Source: Nocardiopsis sp. NRRL B-16309 (lineage in GTDB: Bacteria; Actinomycetota; Actinomycetes; Streptosporangiales; Streptosporangiaceae). Taken from it: 64,000 nucleotides of DNA. Where the stretch lies: assembly GCF_001279585.1 (NCBI RefSeq), contig NZ_LGEC01000004.1, forward strand, positions 31,395 to 95,394, written 5' to 3'. The translations under genes and the position numbers were made by a program. Shown here piece after piece: positions 34,065 to 42,657 of the stretch (position 1 is the first letter of the stretch; every line of letters starts with the position of its first letter). The notes below the pieces were generated by a model. It had not been told where the DNA came from. It saw nothing but the letters and a program-made list of their open reading frames with translations, and made no database searches.

Positions 34065-34547
34065 ATGACTGACAAGCGCCGGAGCGGCACCGAGGCCGCG
34101 GATCCCGACGACGACTTCCGCTACCGGGGCAACCGGCTGGGCCTGCCGGAGTTCGGGACCGGATCGGTGCCCGGCGTGGGCCGCCGCCTCGTCGGACTGG
34201 CCCTGGACTGGAGCCTGGCCCTGCTGATCGCCTGGGCCGCCTACGGCGCGGGGCTCATCGGCGACGGCGTCTCCGTCCCGGAGGCGGCCACGACGCTGAT
34301 CGGCAACACCGCGCTGGTGGTGTTCGCGGCGATGAACATCCTCCTGCTGACCCTGTTCGGCACGACCGTCGGCCGCCGCATCGCCGGGGTGGGCATCACC
34401 GCCACGGGGGAGCGCCCCTGGCCCTGGTTCGTGTCGATGACCGTGCGCACACTGCTGTTGTGCCTGGTGATCCCGGCCGTCATCTACGACCGGGACACCC
34501 GCGGGCTGCACGACCGGGCCGCCGGGACCGTCGCCACCCGCTTCTGA
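34065..34547 (+). CDS. RDD family membrane protein
   Basis: A 160-residue integral membrane protein with an RDD domain: a soluble charged N-terminus (TDKRRSGTEAADPDDDF), then GVGRRLVGLALDWSLALLIAWAAY where the conserved Arg and Asp of the family lie in the first helix, two further helices, a GTTVGRRIAGVGI loop and a terminal DRDTRGLHDRAAGT motif. RDD proteins are poorly understood; some are thought to move ions or act in stress. A gene of this type beside glnA is conserved in Streptomyces. ATG at 34065 with a -10 hexamer 7 nt away suggests a leaderless mRNA. Confidence 0.82.
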   Translation: MTDKRRSGTEAADPDDDFRYRGNRLGLPEFGTGSVPGVGRRLVGLALDWSLALLIAWAAYGAGLIGDGVSVPEAATTLIGNTALVVFAAMNILLLTLFGTTVGRRIAGVGITATGERPWPWFVSMTVRTLLLCLVIPAVIYDRDTRGLHDRAAGTVATRF

Positions 34548-34724
34548 CCGCCGCGGCGGGGCCGGAACCGGTGCCCACCTGCGTGCGGAGTACTCCGGAC
34601 CTGCTGTTAGCATCCGTTCATCGCCTGGCCCGGACGGCGCCGACGTCCCGCCCGTCCCGTCATCCGATCTCCAGCACCTCCCCCGTGCACCCCCGCGTCC
34701 CACCGCACCCTGCCGAAGGTTCGT

Positions 34725-36146
34725 ATGGCTGGCAAACGCTCCGCCCCCCGCACCTCGGGCGTCCTCAGGGCCGCCCGACTGTCCACCGGCCAGTGGGTCG
34801 CCTGCGCGGCCACCGCGCTGGCCATCATCGCGAGCCTGGGCGGCTACACCTGGTACCAGGGCATCGTCGGCAACATCACCACCGCCCAGGTGGACACCGA
34901 CCAGTGGGACCGCCCGACCAGTGTCGAGGGCGTGATGAACATCCTCATCATCGGCTCCGACGTGCGTTCGGGAGAGAACGCCGAGTACGGCGAGGCCGAG
35001 GGGGCGCGCCCCGACACCATGGTCATCGCCAGCGTCAACGTCGACAGCGGCGCGGCCACGCTGGTGAACCTCCCCCGCGACCTGGTCGTCGACCTGCCGG
35101 GCTGTGAGGCCTCCGAGGGGTACCAGGGCATGAGCGCGCAGAGCGGCATGCTCAACTCCGCAATGACCTTCGGCGGGATCGGCTGCCAGTGGAGCACGGT
35201 CGAGCAGGTGACCGGCGTGCACCTGGACCACTTCGTCATGATGGACTTCGGCGGCTTCAAGGAGATCGTGGACGCCGTCGGCGGCGTCGAGATGTGCGTG
35301 CCCGAGCCGGTCGACGACCCCAAGGCCCACCTGGAGCTGGACGCGGGCCTCCAGACCCTCGACGGCGAGGACTCCCTGGGCTTCGTGCGCTCCCGCTACG
35401 GGCAGGGCGACGGCAGCGACCTGTCCCGGATCGAGCGCCAGCAGGAGTTCATGGGCGCCATGCTGCGCCAGGTGCTCAGCAGCGAGGTGATGGCCAGCCC
35501 CGTCACCGTCACGAACTTCCTCGGAGCCGTCACCGACTCCATCACCACCGACGAGGAACTGACCGTCCAGACCATGGCCGACATCGCCATCTCCATGCGC
35601 GAGGTCGACCTGGAGCGCGTCCAGTTCGTCACCGTCCCCAACGGCCAGCACCCGGCCGACCCCAACCGCATCATCATGAGCGACGCCGCGCCGGCGCTGT
35701 TCGAGGCGGTCAACAACGGCACCGTCGTGCCGGAGGAGGAAGAGGACGAGGAGGAGGACTCCGGCGGCGAGGAGTCCGAGGCGGCTCCCGACCCCTCGGA
35801 GGTCTCGGTGGTGGTGCTCAACAACACCACGATCGGTGGCCTGGCGGCCGAGGTGGAGAGCGTCCTGCTCGGCGAGGGCTACTCCGTCACGGGCACGGGC
35901 AATCCCACCGAGCGCTTCCCGGAGGCCACGACCGTGTACTACGCGCCGGGCGAGGAGGCCGCGGCGGAGCTGCTGGCCGGATCCCTGGACCAGGCGCAGA
36001 CCGAGGAGGCCGCCGGGCTGGCGCAGCCCCTCGAACTGGTCATCGGCGCGGACTGGGCCGGTTTCGCCGACGCGGGGTCCGACGTGTCGGTCACCGAGGA
36101 CCTGGGCGGGACCACCGCCGCCGAGGACGGGGAGAGCGCCTGCTGA
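34725..36146 (+). CDS. LytR-CpsA-Psr family protein with LytR_C domain (1)
   Basis: A 473-residue type II membrane protein. After a basic N-terminus, one helix (about 25-45) anchors an extracellular LCP catalytic domain (about 70-290): LIIGSDVRSGENAEYGEAEGARPDTMVIASV, VNLPRDLVVDLPG, then RSRYGQGDGSDLSRIERQQEFM, with the arginines and aspartates that bind polyprenyl pyrophosphate. An acidic linker (EEEEDEEEDSGGEES) leads to a LytR_C domain (VVLNNTTIGGLAAEVES). LCP enzymes attach wall polymers to peptidoglycan. ATG at 34725 has GAAGG at 5 nt. A close paralogue follows in the same direction. Confidence 0.92.
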   Translation: MAGKRSAPRTSGVLRAARLSTGQWVACAATALAIIASLGGYTWYQGIVGNITTAQVDTDQWDRPTSVEGVMNILIIGSDVRSGENAEYGEAEGARPDTMVIASVNVDSGAATLVNLPRDLVVDLPGCEASEGYQGMSAQSGMLNSAMTFGGIGCQWSTVEQVTGVHLDHFVMMDFGGFKEIVDAVGGVEMCVPEPVDDPKAHLELDAGLQTLDGEDSLGFVRSRYGQGDGSDLSRIERQQEFMGAMLRQVLSSEVMASPVTVTNFLGAVTDSITTDEELTVQTMADIAISMREVDLERVQFVTVPNGQHPADPNRIIMSDAAPALFEAVNNGTVVPEEEEDEEEDSGGEESEAAPDPSEVSVVVLNNTTIGGLAAEVESVLLGEGYSVTGTGNPTERFPEATTVYYAPGEEAAAELLAGSLDQAQTEEAAGLAQPLELVIGADWAGFADAGSDVSVTEDLGGTTAAEDGESAC

Positions 36147-36288
36147 CCGCGGGCGCCTGGGCGGGGGCCGGTCGCGCCCTCGCGTCGGGGTGTCGCGTTC
36201 GGGTAGCATCCGCCCGTTGTGTCCGTGCCGTTATCCCCCATTTCGGACGGATTCCGCCCCTTCCCCGGATCGGATCGCAGGTGCCCCG

Positions 36289-37719
36289 TTGTCCCGTAGG
36301 AACGTGTCCGCGCGCAGACGTATGAGCCTGGGCCAGTGGTCGGCCTGCGGGGCGACCGGACTGCTGATCGCCGCGTCCCTGACCGCCTACGGCATGTACA
36401 ACGACGCCCTGAGCATCGACACCGAGGAGGTCGACCCCGACGGCTGGGGAGATCGGCCTCCGGAGGTGGAGGGCCTGCACAACATCCTCCTGCTGGGCAC
36501 CGACGAGCGCGCCGGGGACGAGGCGGGCTTCAGCGAGGAGAACGGCGTTCGTCCCGACGTTCTCGTGATCGTCAGCATCGACGCGGACAACGGCGGTGTC
36601 ACGATGGTCAACCTGCCGCGCGACCTCATCGTCGAGCTGCCCGCCTGCGACGCCGTGGGCGACTATCCGGGTTCGGCGGGCGGCTCGGACCAGCTCAACC
36701 ACGCCATGTTCTACGGCGGGATGGACTGCCAGGGCAACGCCGTGGAGACCGTCACGGGCGTGCACCTGGAGCACATCGTGGCGGTGGACTTCGCCGGCTT
36801 CGAGGAGATCGTGGACACCATCGGCGGCGTGGAGATGTGCGTGCCCGAACCGGTGGACGACCCCAAGGCCGACCTGACGCTGGAGGCCGGCGAACAGCGG
36901 CTCAGCGGCGAGCAGGCGCTCGGCCTGGCACGCTCGCGGGCGAGCACGGAGTTCGGCAGCGATCTGAACCGCATCGAGAACCAGCAGCGGCTCATGGGCG
37001 CGATCATGCGCGAGGTCACCAGCGGCGACCTCCTCTCCAGCCCGACCACGCTCTACGGTTTCATCGACGCGGTCACCGACAGCCTCGTGACCGACGACGA
37101 CCTCAACGTGGACAGGATGCGCGAGCTCGCGATCGCCGTGCGCGAGGTCGACCTCGAACAGATGAACATGGTCACGGTGCCGGTCCTGGAGCACCCGGCC
37201 GACGAGAACAAGCTGACCTTCGACGATCCCGCGGCCCGGGAACTGTTCGCCGCCGTGGCGGCGGGCGAGGTGCTGGCCGAGGAGGAGGCCGAGGAGTCCG
37301 AGGAGGAGGCCGAGGAGCCCGTCGAGCCCTCGGACGTGTCCGTGCGGATCCTCAACGGGACCGTCACGGACGGGCTGGCCGCCCAGGTCGAACCGCTCCT
37401 GGCCCAGGAGGGCTTCACCGTGACCGGCACGGGCAACCCGCAGGCGCGCGTTCCCGAGGCGACCACGGTCTACCACGGCCCCGGCCAGGAGGCCGAGGCC
37501 GAGCTGCTCGCCTCCGCGCTGACGTCCGCGACGACCGAGGAGGTGCCGGACCTGGAGGGCGACGCCCTCGAACTGGTGATGGCCCAGGCGGACTGGGGCC
37601 CGGTCATCGGGCTGGGCGGCGGGTCGGACGGCGCGGACGGCACCGGCGACGGCGACGGCGGCGCGCTGGACGGGCTGGACACGAGCACCGCGGCCGAGGA
37701 CGAGGTCACCTGCGGCTGA
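36289..37719 (+). CDS. LytR-CpsA-Psr family protein with LytR_C domain (2)
   Basis: A 476-residue paralogue of the preceding gene with the same order: short basic N-terminus, one membrane helix, LCP domain (LLLGTDERAGDEAG, VNLPRDLIVELPA, LARSRASTEFGSDLNRIENQQRLM), a second acidic linker (EEEAEESEEEAEEPVEP) and a LytR_C domain (ILNGTVTDGLAAQVEPLL). It should ligate a glycopolymer to peptidoglycan on the outer face of the membrane. The start is uncertain: TTG at 36289 (AGGT upstream) is preferred, GTG at 36304 and ATG at 36322 are alternatives. The upstream region shares a TAGCATCCG element with the first LCP gene, suggesting parallel control. Confidence 0.88.
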   Translation: MSRRNVSARRRMSLGQWSACGATGLLIAASLTAYGMYNDALSIDTEEVDPDGWGDRPPEVEGLHNILLLGTDERAGDEAGFSEENGVRPDVLVIVSIDADNGGVTMVNLPRDLIVELPACDAVGDYPGSAGGSDQLNHAMFYGGMDCQGNAVETVTGVHLEHIVAVDFAGFEEIVDTIGGVEMCVPEPVDDPKADLTLEAGEQRLSGEQALGLARSRASTEFGSDLNRIENQQRLMGAIMREVTSGDLLSSPTTLYGFIDAVTDSLVTDDDLNVDRMRELAIAVREVDLEQMNMVTVPVLEHPADENKLTFDDPAARELFAAVAAGEVLAEEEAEESEEEAEEPVEPSDVSVRILNGTVTDGLAAQVEPLLAQEGFTVTGTGNPQARVPEATTVYHGPGQEAEAELLASALTSATTEEVPDLEGDALELVMAQADWGPVIGLGGGSDGADGTGDGDGGALDGLDTSTAAEDEVTCG

Positions 37720-37801
37720 CCCCGCCCCGGGTCCCGGGCCCCGTGCGCACCGTCCGGTGCCGCGGGGCCCGACCCGTGTCGGGCGGGGTGACACCATCGC
37801 A

Positions 37802-37836
37802 CTTATCGTTTATCGTTATTATCGAGAAACGATAAG
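37802..37836. promoter_or_regulatory. operator upstream of the DUF2975/XRE pair
   Basis: A perfect 10-bp inverted repeat, CTTATCGTTT (37802-37811) and AAACGATAAG (37827-37836), with further TATCGTT/TATCG words in the 15-bp spacer. Strikingly AT-rich for this genome and 12-46 nt before the start codon; the XRE protein encoded downstream is the obvious candidate ligand. Confidence 0.65.
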
Positions 37837-37847
37837 AGAGGTGCCTC

Positions 37848-38504
37848 ATGCCTGAACCCCTCCGACTCCGATGGTCCAGGGCCGACAGCGTCGTCACCCG
37901 TGTCCTCCTCGTCCTCGCGATCGCGGGCACCGGCCTGGTCGGGCTCTTCGGGCTCGTCTGGATCACCCCGCTGCTGCCCGCGGGCGACGAGGCCATCGCG
38001 GCGAACACGATCACCGTCGCCCGGCCGGACGGGGTACCCGAGCCCCGGATGGACGCCGCGACCAGCGGTCAGGACGTGACGGTGAGCGACACCGGGCGGA
38101 TGGTGATCGAGTTCCACGACCCCACCACGCTGGAGCGGTTCCTGCTCGTGGCCCCCGGCCTGCTCGCCGTCGTGGCCGCGCTGGTGGTCATGGTCGCGGT
38201 CCACCGGATGGTTCGCAGCCTGGACCGCGGGGAGCCCTTCGTCACCGCCAACGTGCGCCGGGTGTTCGTCATCGCGCTGACCGTGGTCATCGGGTCCATG
38301 GTGGTGCCGATGGTCGCCGCGGTATGCGAGAACGCGCTCCGGGCCAGGGCGCTGGAGTCCGACGAGATCGCCTTCTCCTTCGTCGTGTTCGGCGAGGGCG
38401 GGATCTCGCCCGCCCTGCTCTTCACCGGCTTCCTCCTGGCCGCACTGGCGGAGGTGTTCCGGCGCGGCGCCCGACTGCGCGCGGACGTCGAAGGGCTGGT
38501 CTGA
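37848..38504 (+). CDS. DUF2975 membrane protein
   Basis: A 218-residue integral membrane protein with four helices (about 18-43, 98-120, 138-162, 183-203) and an extracellular loop between the first two, the DUF2975 layout. The family is always next to a small Cro/C1-type regulator in Firmicutes and Actinobacteria, as here; the role is unknown, though a membrane sensor that holds or releases its regulator is a fair guess. ATG at 37848 follows GAGAGG at 6 nt. Its stop overlaps the XRE start by 1 nt (TGATG), so the two are translationally coupled. Confidence 0.85.
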   Translation: MPEPLRLRWSRADSVVTRVLLVLAIAGTGLVGLFGLVWITPLLPAGDEAIAANTITVARPDGVPEPRMDAATSGQDVTVSDTGRMVIEFHDPTTLERFLLVAPGLLAVVAALVVMVAVHRMVRSLDRGEPFVTANVRRVFVIALTVVIGSMVVPMVAAVCENALRARALESDEIAFSFVVFGEGGISPALLFTGFLLAALAEVFRRGARLRADVEGLV

Positions 38505-38737
38505 TGCCGCCGGAGGAGGCCACGGGTATCCGGGTCCGCCTGGACCAGGTGCTCGCCGAACGGGGGATGACCCTGACCGAGCTGGCCCAGCGGGTGGGCG
38601 TCACCGTCGTCAACCTGTCGGTGCTCAAGAACGGCCGGGCCCGGGCGATCCGCTTCTCCACCCTGGCCGCGCTGTGCCGCGAGCTGGACTGCCGTCCCGG
38701 CGACCTCCTCGACTACGAGGAGGACGGACAGGACTGA
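38504..38737 (+). CDS. Cro/C1-type regulator paired with DUF2975
   Basis: A 77-residue single-domain helix-turn-helix protein of the YozG-like XRE subgroup: IRVRLDQVLAERGMTLTELAQRVGVTVVNLSVLKNGRA, followed by FSTLAALCRELDCRPGDLLDYEED. Residues about 22-45 form the DNA-binding helix pair. The gene is fused by a 1-nt overlap to the DUF2975 membrane gene and probably binds the TATCGTT palindrome before it, giving autoregulation. A 12-bp hairpin (38747-38773) follows directly. Confidence 0.9.
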   Translation: MPPEEATGIRVRLDQVLAERGMTLTELAQRVGVTVVNLSVLKNGRARAIRFSTLAALCRELDCRPGDLLDYEEDGQD

Positions 38738-38746
38738 GAGACGGCG

Positions 38747-38773
38747 AAAGGGGACCGCCCGGCGGTCCCCTTT
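38747..38773. terminator. bidirectional terminator hairpin
   Basis: AAAGGGGACCGC and GCGGTCCCCTTT form a perfect stem with a very short loop between the convergent XRE and DUF4191 genes; the flanking AAA/TTT gives short U-runs in both directions. Confidence 0.85.
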
Positions 38774-38791
38774 CGGCGTTCGCGGTGGCGG

Positions 38792-39511
38792 TCAGCCGCC
38801 CATCTTGCCGCGCATGCCCTTGGGCATCTTCGCGCCCTTGGGGATGGGGCCCTTGGGCATCTGCATCGCGGCGGGCAGCGCCTTGAGCCGGTAGTTCAGC
38901 TCGGCCGTCCCGGCCTTGTCCAGGTTCCGCGGCAGCTTGACCAGCGCGCGCTGGAGCTTGGAGACCGGGACCTGGTCCTCGCCGTTGCCGACCTTGAAGT
39001 CGTAGATGGGCGTGTCCATCGCCACCCGCGAGACGCGCTTCTTCTCGGCCGCGATCAGCCCGCGCAGGCGGCCGGGGTCGCCCTCGCCGACCAGCACGAC
39101 GCCCGGGCGGCCCACCACGCGGTGCACGACGTCCATCTGCTTGTTGGCGGCGACGCCGGGCTCGACGGCCCAGTTGCCGCGCATGTTCTCCAGGATCGCC
39201 ATGCCCGCGCCCAGGCGGCCGTCCAGCATCTTGTACTGCACGCGCTGCGCGGAGCGGGTGAAGATGATGAAGCCGACCAGGAAGGCCAGCGGGAGACCGG
39301 TGAGGGTCCAGATGATCCAGGAGCCGGTCCAGACCCCGACGGCGACGGCGACGGCGAGGATGACCACCGCGACGGCGGCGGCCAGCGGGATGCTCCTGGG
39401 GCTCTGCTGGTGGACGACCTTGGCGACCATGCCGATCTGCTTGAGCCGGCCCGGCTGCTTCTCGGCCCCGTCCTTGCCGGACGTCGTCTGGGAACTGGGC
39501 TTTTTCGCCAT
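38792..39511 (-). CDS. DUF4191 membrane protein
   Basis: A 239-residue protein with two adjacent helices (about 43-85) and a long cytoplasmic C-terminal part, the DUF4191 layout found next to lipA throughout Actinobacteria. The soluble part includes YKMLDGRLGAGMAILENM, a GRPGVVLVGEGDP strand and a basic glycine/methionine/lysine tail (MPKGPIPKGAKMPKGMRGKM). Function unknown; its conserved linkage to lipA/lipB is the only clue. ATG at 39511 is chosen over the longer frame because homologues begin near AKKPSS. Transcribed in the same direction as lipA, 214 nt further downstream. Confidence 0.85.
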   Translation of the reverse strand: MAKKPSSQTTSGKDGAEKQPGRLKQIGMVAKVVHQQSPRSIPLAAAVAVVILAVAVAVGVWTGSWIIWTLTGLPLAFLVGFIIFTRSAQRVQYKMLDGRLGAGMAILENMRGNWAVEPGVAANKQMDVVHRVVGRPGVVLVGEGDPGRLRGLIAAEKKRVSRVAMDTPIYDFKVGNGEDQVPVSKLQRALVKLPRNLDKAGTAELNYRLKALPAAMQMPKGPIPKGAKMPKGMRGKMGG

Positions 39512-39725
39512 CGTGCTCTCAGGCAGCGCACGCCGACACACGATCGGCGGGGAACCGAGTCCCTGGGCTGCCTTGCCTCCTCTTCGCGGTCGACCTGGTG
39601 CGGCGCCTTCCGGCGCCACCAGCTGGGCGCCTCACCCACCAGGATAGGTGGAACGGTCCGCCCCAGCGGAACGGTGGCCCGGAGGCCACCGTTCCAGCTT
39701 GGTTACGACTCGGGCGGATTGCCCG

Positions 39726-40679
39726 TTATGCCTTGTTCTGGGCGGCGGTCAGCTCGGCGTCCCGCTTCTCGCGCGCCTGCTTGTACAGGCGACCGGCGCG
39801 GTAGGAGGAACGCACCAGCGGGCCGGACATGACCCCGGCGAAGCCGATCTCCTCGGCCTCCCGGCCCAGGTCCACGAACTCCTCCGGCTTCACCCAGCGG
39901 TCGATCGGGTGGTGCAGCTTGGAGGGGCGCAGGTACTGGGTGATGGTCAGCAGGTCGCAGCCGGCCTCGTGCAGGTCGCGCATCGCCTGGCTGATCTCCT
40001 CGCGGGTCTCGCCCATGCCCAGGATCAGGTTCGACTTGGTGACCAGGCCGTCGGCGCGCGCCTGCGTGATGACGTCCAGGGAGCGCTCGTAGCGGAACCC
40101 GGGGCGGATGCGCTTGAAGATCCGCGGCACCGTCTCGACGTTGTGCGCGAGCACCTCGGGGCGGGACCCGAAGACCTCCGCCAGCTGGTCGGGGTCGGCG
40201 TTGAAGTCCGGGATGAGCAGCTCGACGCCGGTGTCCGGGTTGAGCTCGTGGATCTTGCGGACCGTCTCGGCGTAGAGCCAGGCCCCGCCGTCCTCCAGGT
40301 CGTCGCGCGCCACACCGGTGACGGTCGCGTAGCGCAGCTCCATCTTCTTGACGGAGGTGGCGACCTTGGTCGGCTCCATGCGGTCCAGCGCGGTGGGCTT
40401 GCCGGTGGCGATCTGGCAGAAGTCGCAGCGCCGGGTGCACTGGTCACCGCCGATGAGGAACGTGGCCTCGCGGTCCTCCCAGCACTCGTAGATGTTGGGA
40501 CATCCGGCCTCCTGGCACACCGTGTGCAGGCCCTCGCTCTTGACCAGGGAATGGAGCTCGGTGTACTCGGGCCCCATGTGCGCCTTGATCTTGATCCACG
40601 GCGGCTTCTTCTCGATGGGGGTCTCGCTGTTGCGCGCCTCGACGCGCAGCAGCTTGCGGCCCTCAGGAGCGATGGTCAA
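39726..40679 (-). CDS. lipA: lipoyl synthase
   Basis: Radical-SAM enzyme that inserts two sulfur atoms into protein-bound octanoyl groups, finishing lipoate on E2 and H proteins such as SucB in this window. 317 residues. The auxiliary iron-sulfur cluster cysteines are in CQEAGCPNIYEC, the radical SAM cluster in CTRRCDFC, and the terminal serine ligand in RSSYRAG. The start is taken as TTG at 40679, giving TIAPEGRKLLRVE, which matches the usual N-terminus; an ATG at 40745, 2 nt after the lipB stop, would add 22 residues with no homology. Probably co-transcribed with lipB and the TIGR01777 gene. Confidence 0.96.
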   Translation of the reverse strand: MTIAPEGRKLLRVEARNSETPIEKKPPWIKIKAHMGPEYTELHSLVKSEGLHTVCQEAGCPNIYECWEDREATFLIGGDQCTRRCDFCQIATGKPTALDRMEPTKVATSVKKMELRYATVTGVARDDLEDGGAWLYAETVRKIHELNPDTGVELLIPDFNADPDQLAEVFGSRPEVLAHNVETVPRIFKRIRPGFRYERSLDVITQARADGLVTKSNLILGMGETREEISQAMRDLHEAGCDLLTITQYLRPSKLHHPIDRWVKPEEFVDLGREAEEIGFAGVMSGPLVRSSYRAGRLYKQAREKRDAELTAAQNKA

Positions 40680-40747
40680 CGTGAACCCGTTCCCTTCTGT
40701 GCCCCGTGTGCGGGGACCCTCTGCCCCTTGTGGGGGCTGTGTCATCC

Positions 40748-41446
40748 TCAGGCGGCGGCACCGGCGAGCAGCGCCGTGCCGTCGGTGTGGCTGTACTCCG
40801 TCGCGCCGAGGACGTCGGCCAGGTGGCGTTCCACGCGCGGGCGCACGTCGGCGACGGTCACCGGGCGGCCCAGCTCGGCCGAGACGGTGGTGACGCCCGC
40901 GTCGGAGATCCCGCAGGGGACGATCCGGTCGTACCACGTCAGATCATTGTCGCAGTTCAACGCGAGTCCGTGCATACCGACCCCGCGGGCGATCCGGCAG
41001 CCGATCGCGGCGACCTTGCGCTCGATGAGCCCGCGCTCGGGATCGGCGTCCAGCCACACGCCCGTGCGGCCCTCGACGCGCTTGCCGGTCAGGCCGTACT
41101 CCGCGATCGTGCGGAGGACCGCCTCCTCCAGCATGCGCACGTAGGCGATCACGTCGATCGGGTCGGCCAACTTCACGATGGGGTACACCGTGAGCTGCCC
41201 CGGCCCGTGCCAGGTGATCTTTCCGCCCCGGTCGATGTCCACCACGGGCGCTCCCGGGTCGGAGGTGGGACGATCCCACCTCCCGGTGCGCTTGCCCGCC
41301 GTGTACACGGGTTCGTGTTCGAGGAGCAGGACCGTGTCAGCCACTTCGTCGGCGACGCGGCGCTCGTGGAGCCGCTTCTGCAGGTCCCAGCCCTCGTGAT
41401 AGGGGACGGGGTCATCGCCCAGCCATGCGTAAACGAGATCACTCAC
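40748..41446 (-). CDS. lipB: lipoyl(octanoyl) transferase
   Basis: Transfers octanoyl from acyl carrier protein to the lysine of lipoyl domains, the step before LipA. 232 residues. Motifs: LLLEHEPVYTAGKRT, the RGGKITWHGPGQLTVYP block, the catalytic lysine in RKVAAIG and catalytic cysteine in IVPCGISDAGVTTV. The second of two nearby GTG codons (41446) is chosen because AAGG sits 5 nt upstream within a GT-repeat; the first GTG at 41452 is too close to it. The gene starts 9 nt after the TIGR01777 gene and ends just before lipA, so a three-gene operon is likely. Confidence 0.95.
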   Translation of the reverse strand: MSDLVYAWLGDDPVPYHEGWDLQKRLHERRVADEVADTVLLLEHEPVYTAGKRTGRWDRPTSDPGAPVVDIDRGGKITWHGPGQLTVYPIVKLADPIDVIAYVRMLEEAVLRTIAEYGLTGKRVEGRTGVWLDADPERGLIERKVAAIGCRIARGVGMHGLALNCDNDLTWYDRIVPCGISDAGVTTVSAELGRPVTVADVRPRVERHLADVLGATEYSHTDGTALLAGAAA

Positions 41447-41455
41447 ACACACACC

Positions 41456-42388
41456 TTACGCCCCGGATCGGGGTGCGGGTCTGGGCAGGATGTCGGAAAG
41501 CGCACTGTCGATGGTGGGCAGCCGGAAGGAATACCCGGCGGCCAGCAGGCGTTCGGGCACCACCCGCAGGTCCAGCAGAGCCGACTCCTCCGCCAGGTCC
41601 CCCATGGTCGCCCGCAGCGCGGTGGCCGGCAGCGGTACCAGGGTCGGGCGGCCCAGGGCGCGGCCCAGCGCCTCGGTGAAGGCCGCGTTGCTCACCGGCT
41701 CGGGGGCGCTCAGGTTCACCGGGCCGGTGATCTCGGGCCGCTCCAGCAGGAACAGGATCGCGTCGACCTGGTCGCGCAGCGAGATCCAGCTCATGTACTG
41801 GGCCCCCGACCCCAGGCGTCCGCCCAGGCCCGCCCGGTACAGCGGGAGCAGCGACCGAAGCAGCCCGCCTGAGCGGCCCAGCACCACCGACGTGCGCAGG
41901 TGCGCCACCGACAGCCCGGCCTCCTCGGCAGGGCCGGTGGCCGCCTCCCAGGCCTGGCACATCCCGGACAGGAAGCCGGTGCCCGGGGGACTGGCCTCGG
42001 TGGCGACCTCGCCGCCGGTGTCCCCGTAGTAGTAGGCGCCCGAAGCCGACAGCAGGCGCGGGGGAGGGGACGGCATCGAGGCCAGGGCCCGCGACAGCAC
42101 CCGCGTCCCCCTGACCCGGCTGCGGCGGATCTGTGCCCGCCGGTGCCGCGACCAGGGGACCCGGTGCGCGGGTTCGCCGGCCAGGTGCACCACGGCGTCG
42201 ACGTCGTGCAGGGCCACGGTGTCCACGCGTCCCTGCTCCGGCCGCCACTCCGCCTCCTCCACGCCGGGCACGCCGCTTCCCCTGGGCGGATGGCGCACCA
42301 CGCGCACGACGCAGTGGCCCCCGTCGAGCAGGGCCGCGCACAGCGCGCCGCCGATAAGGCCGGAGGCCCCCGTGATCGCCACTCTCAT
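41456..42388 (-). CDS. TIGR01777 family epimerase-like protein
   Basis: A 310-residue short-chain dehydrogenase-fold protein of the TIGR01777/YfcH group. Rossmann motif ITGASGLIG at the N-terminus, AVVHLAGEP, the LSASGAYYYGD segment that replaces the usual catalytic YxxxK, and a C-terminal DUF1731 part (LRATMGDLAEESALLDLRVVPERLLAAGYSF). Its reaction is unknown; members often adjoin lipA/lipB, dinB or cell-division genes. ATG at 42388 follows AAGG. First gene of the putative lipB-lipA operon, so a link with lipoylation is conceivable but not shown. Confidence 0.88.
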   Translation of the reverse strand: MRVAITGASGLIGGALCAALLDGGHCVVRVVRHPPRGSGVPGVEEAEWRPEQGRVDTVALHDVDAVVHLAGEPAHRVPWSRHRRAQIRRSRVRGTRVLSRALASMPSPPPRLLSASGAYYYGDTGGEVATEASPPGTGFLSGMCQAWEAATGPAEEAGLSVAHLRTSVVLGRSGGLLRSLLPLYRAGLGGRLGSGAQYMSWISLRDQVDAILFLLERPEITGPVNLSAPEPVSNAAFTEALGRALGRPTLVPLPATALRATMGDLAEESALLDLRVVPERLLAAGYSFRLPTIDSALSDILPRPAPRSGA

Positions 42389-42628
42389 GCACCTTGACCT
42401 ACCCCGCCGCACGAGTGCGGCGGTCGGCGGACCCACCAAGATTTCTTCGGCTTTTTCGGTGAAAGGCCTGCGCGGGGTGCCGCCGTCTTCTACCTTGAAG
42501 GTGGGACAGGGAACTCCGCGTCAGCGCGGAGCTACCGTGGGCGACGTGCCGTCGTATCGGCGGCCGCGCCCGGCCACAGACCTTTGATGATGGGGATCAT
42601 CAGGGGATGGTGATTGGTGGGGTAAGGG

Positions 42629-42657
42629 ACGGGGCGGTGCCATCGGCACCGCCCCGT
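42629..42657 (-). terminator. terminator abutting the flavin reductase stop codon
   Basis: A perfect 13-bp stem (42629-42641 with 42645-42657) and 3-nt loop begins at the base next to the stop codon of the gene at 42658. Confidence 0.8.

Noticed and set aside
42459..42587. Possible small basic peptide gene starting at GTG 42459
   Set aside because: No ribosome site, no recognised pattern, and it lies in the promoter/terminator space between the TIGR01777 and flavin reductase genes.
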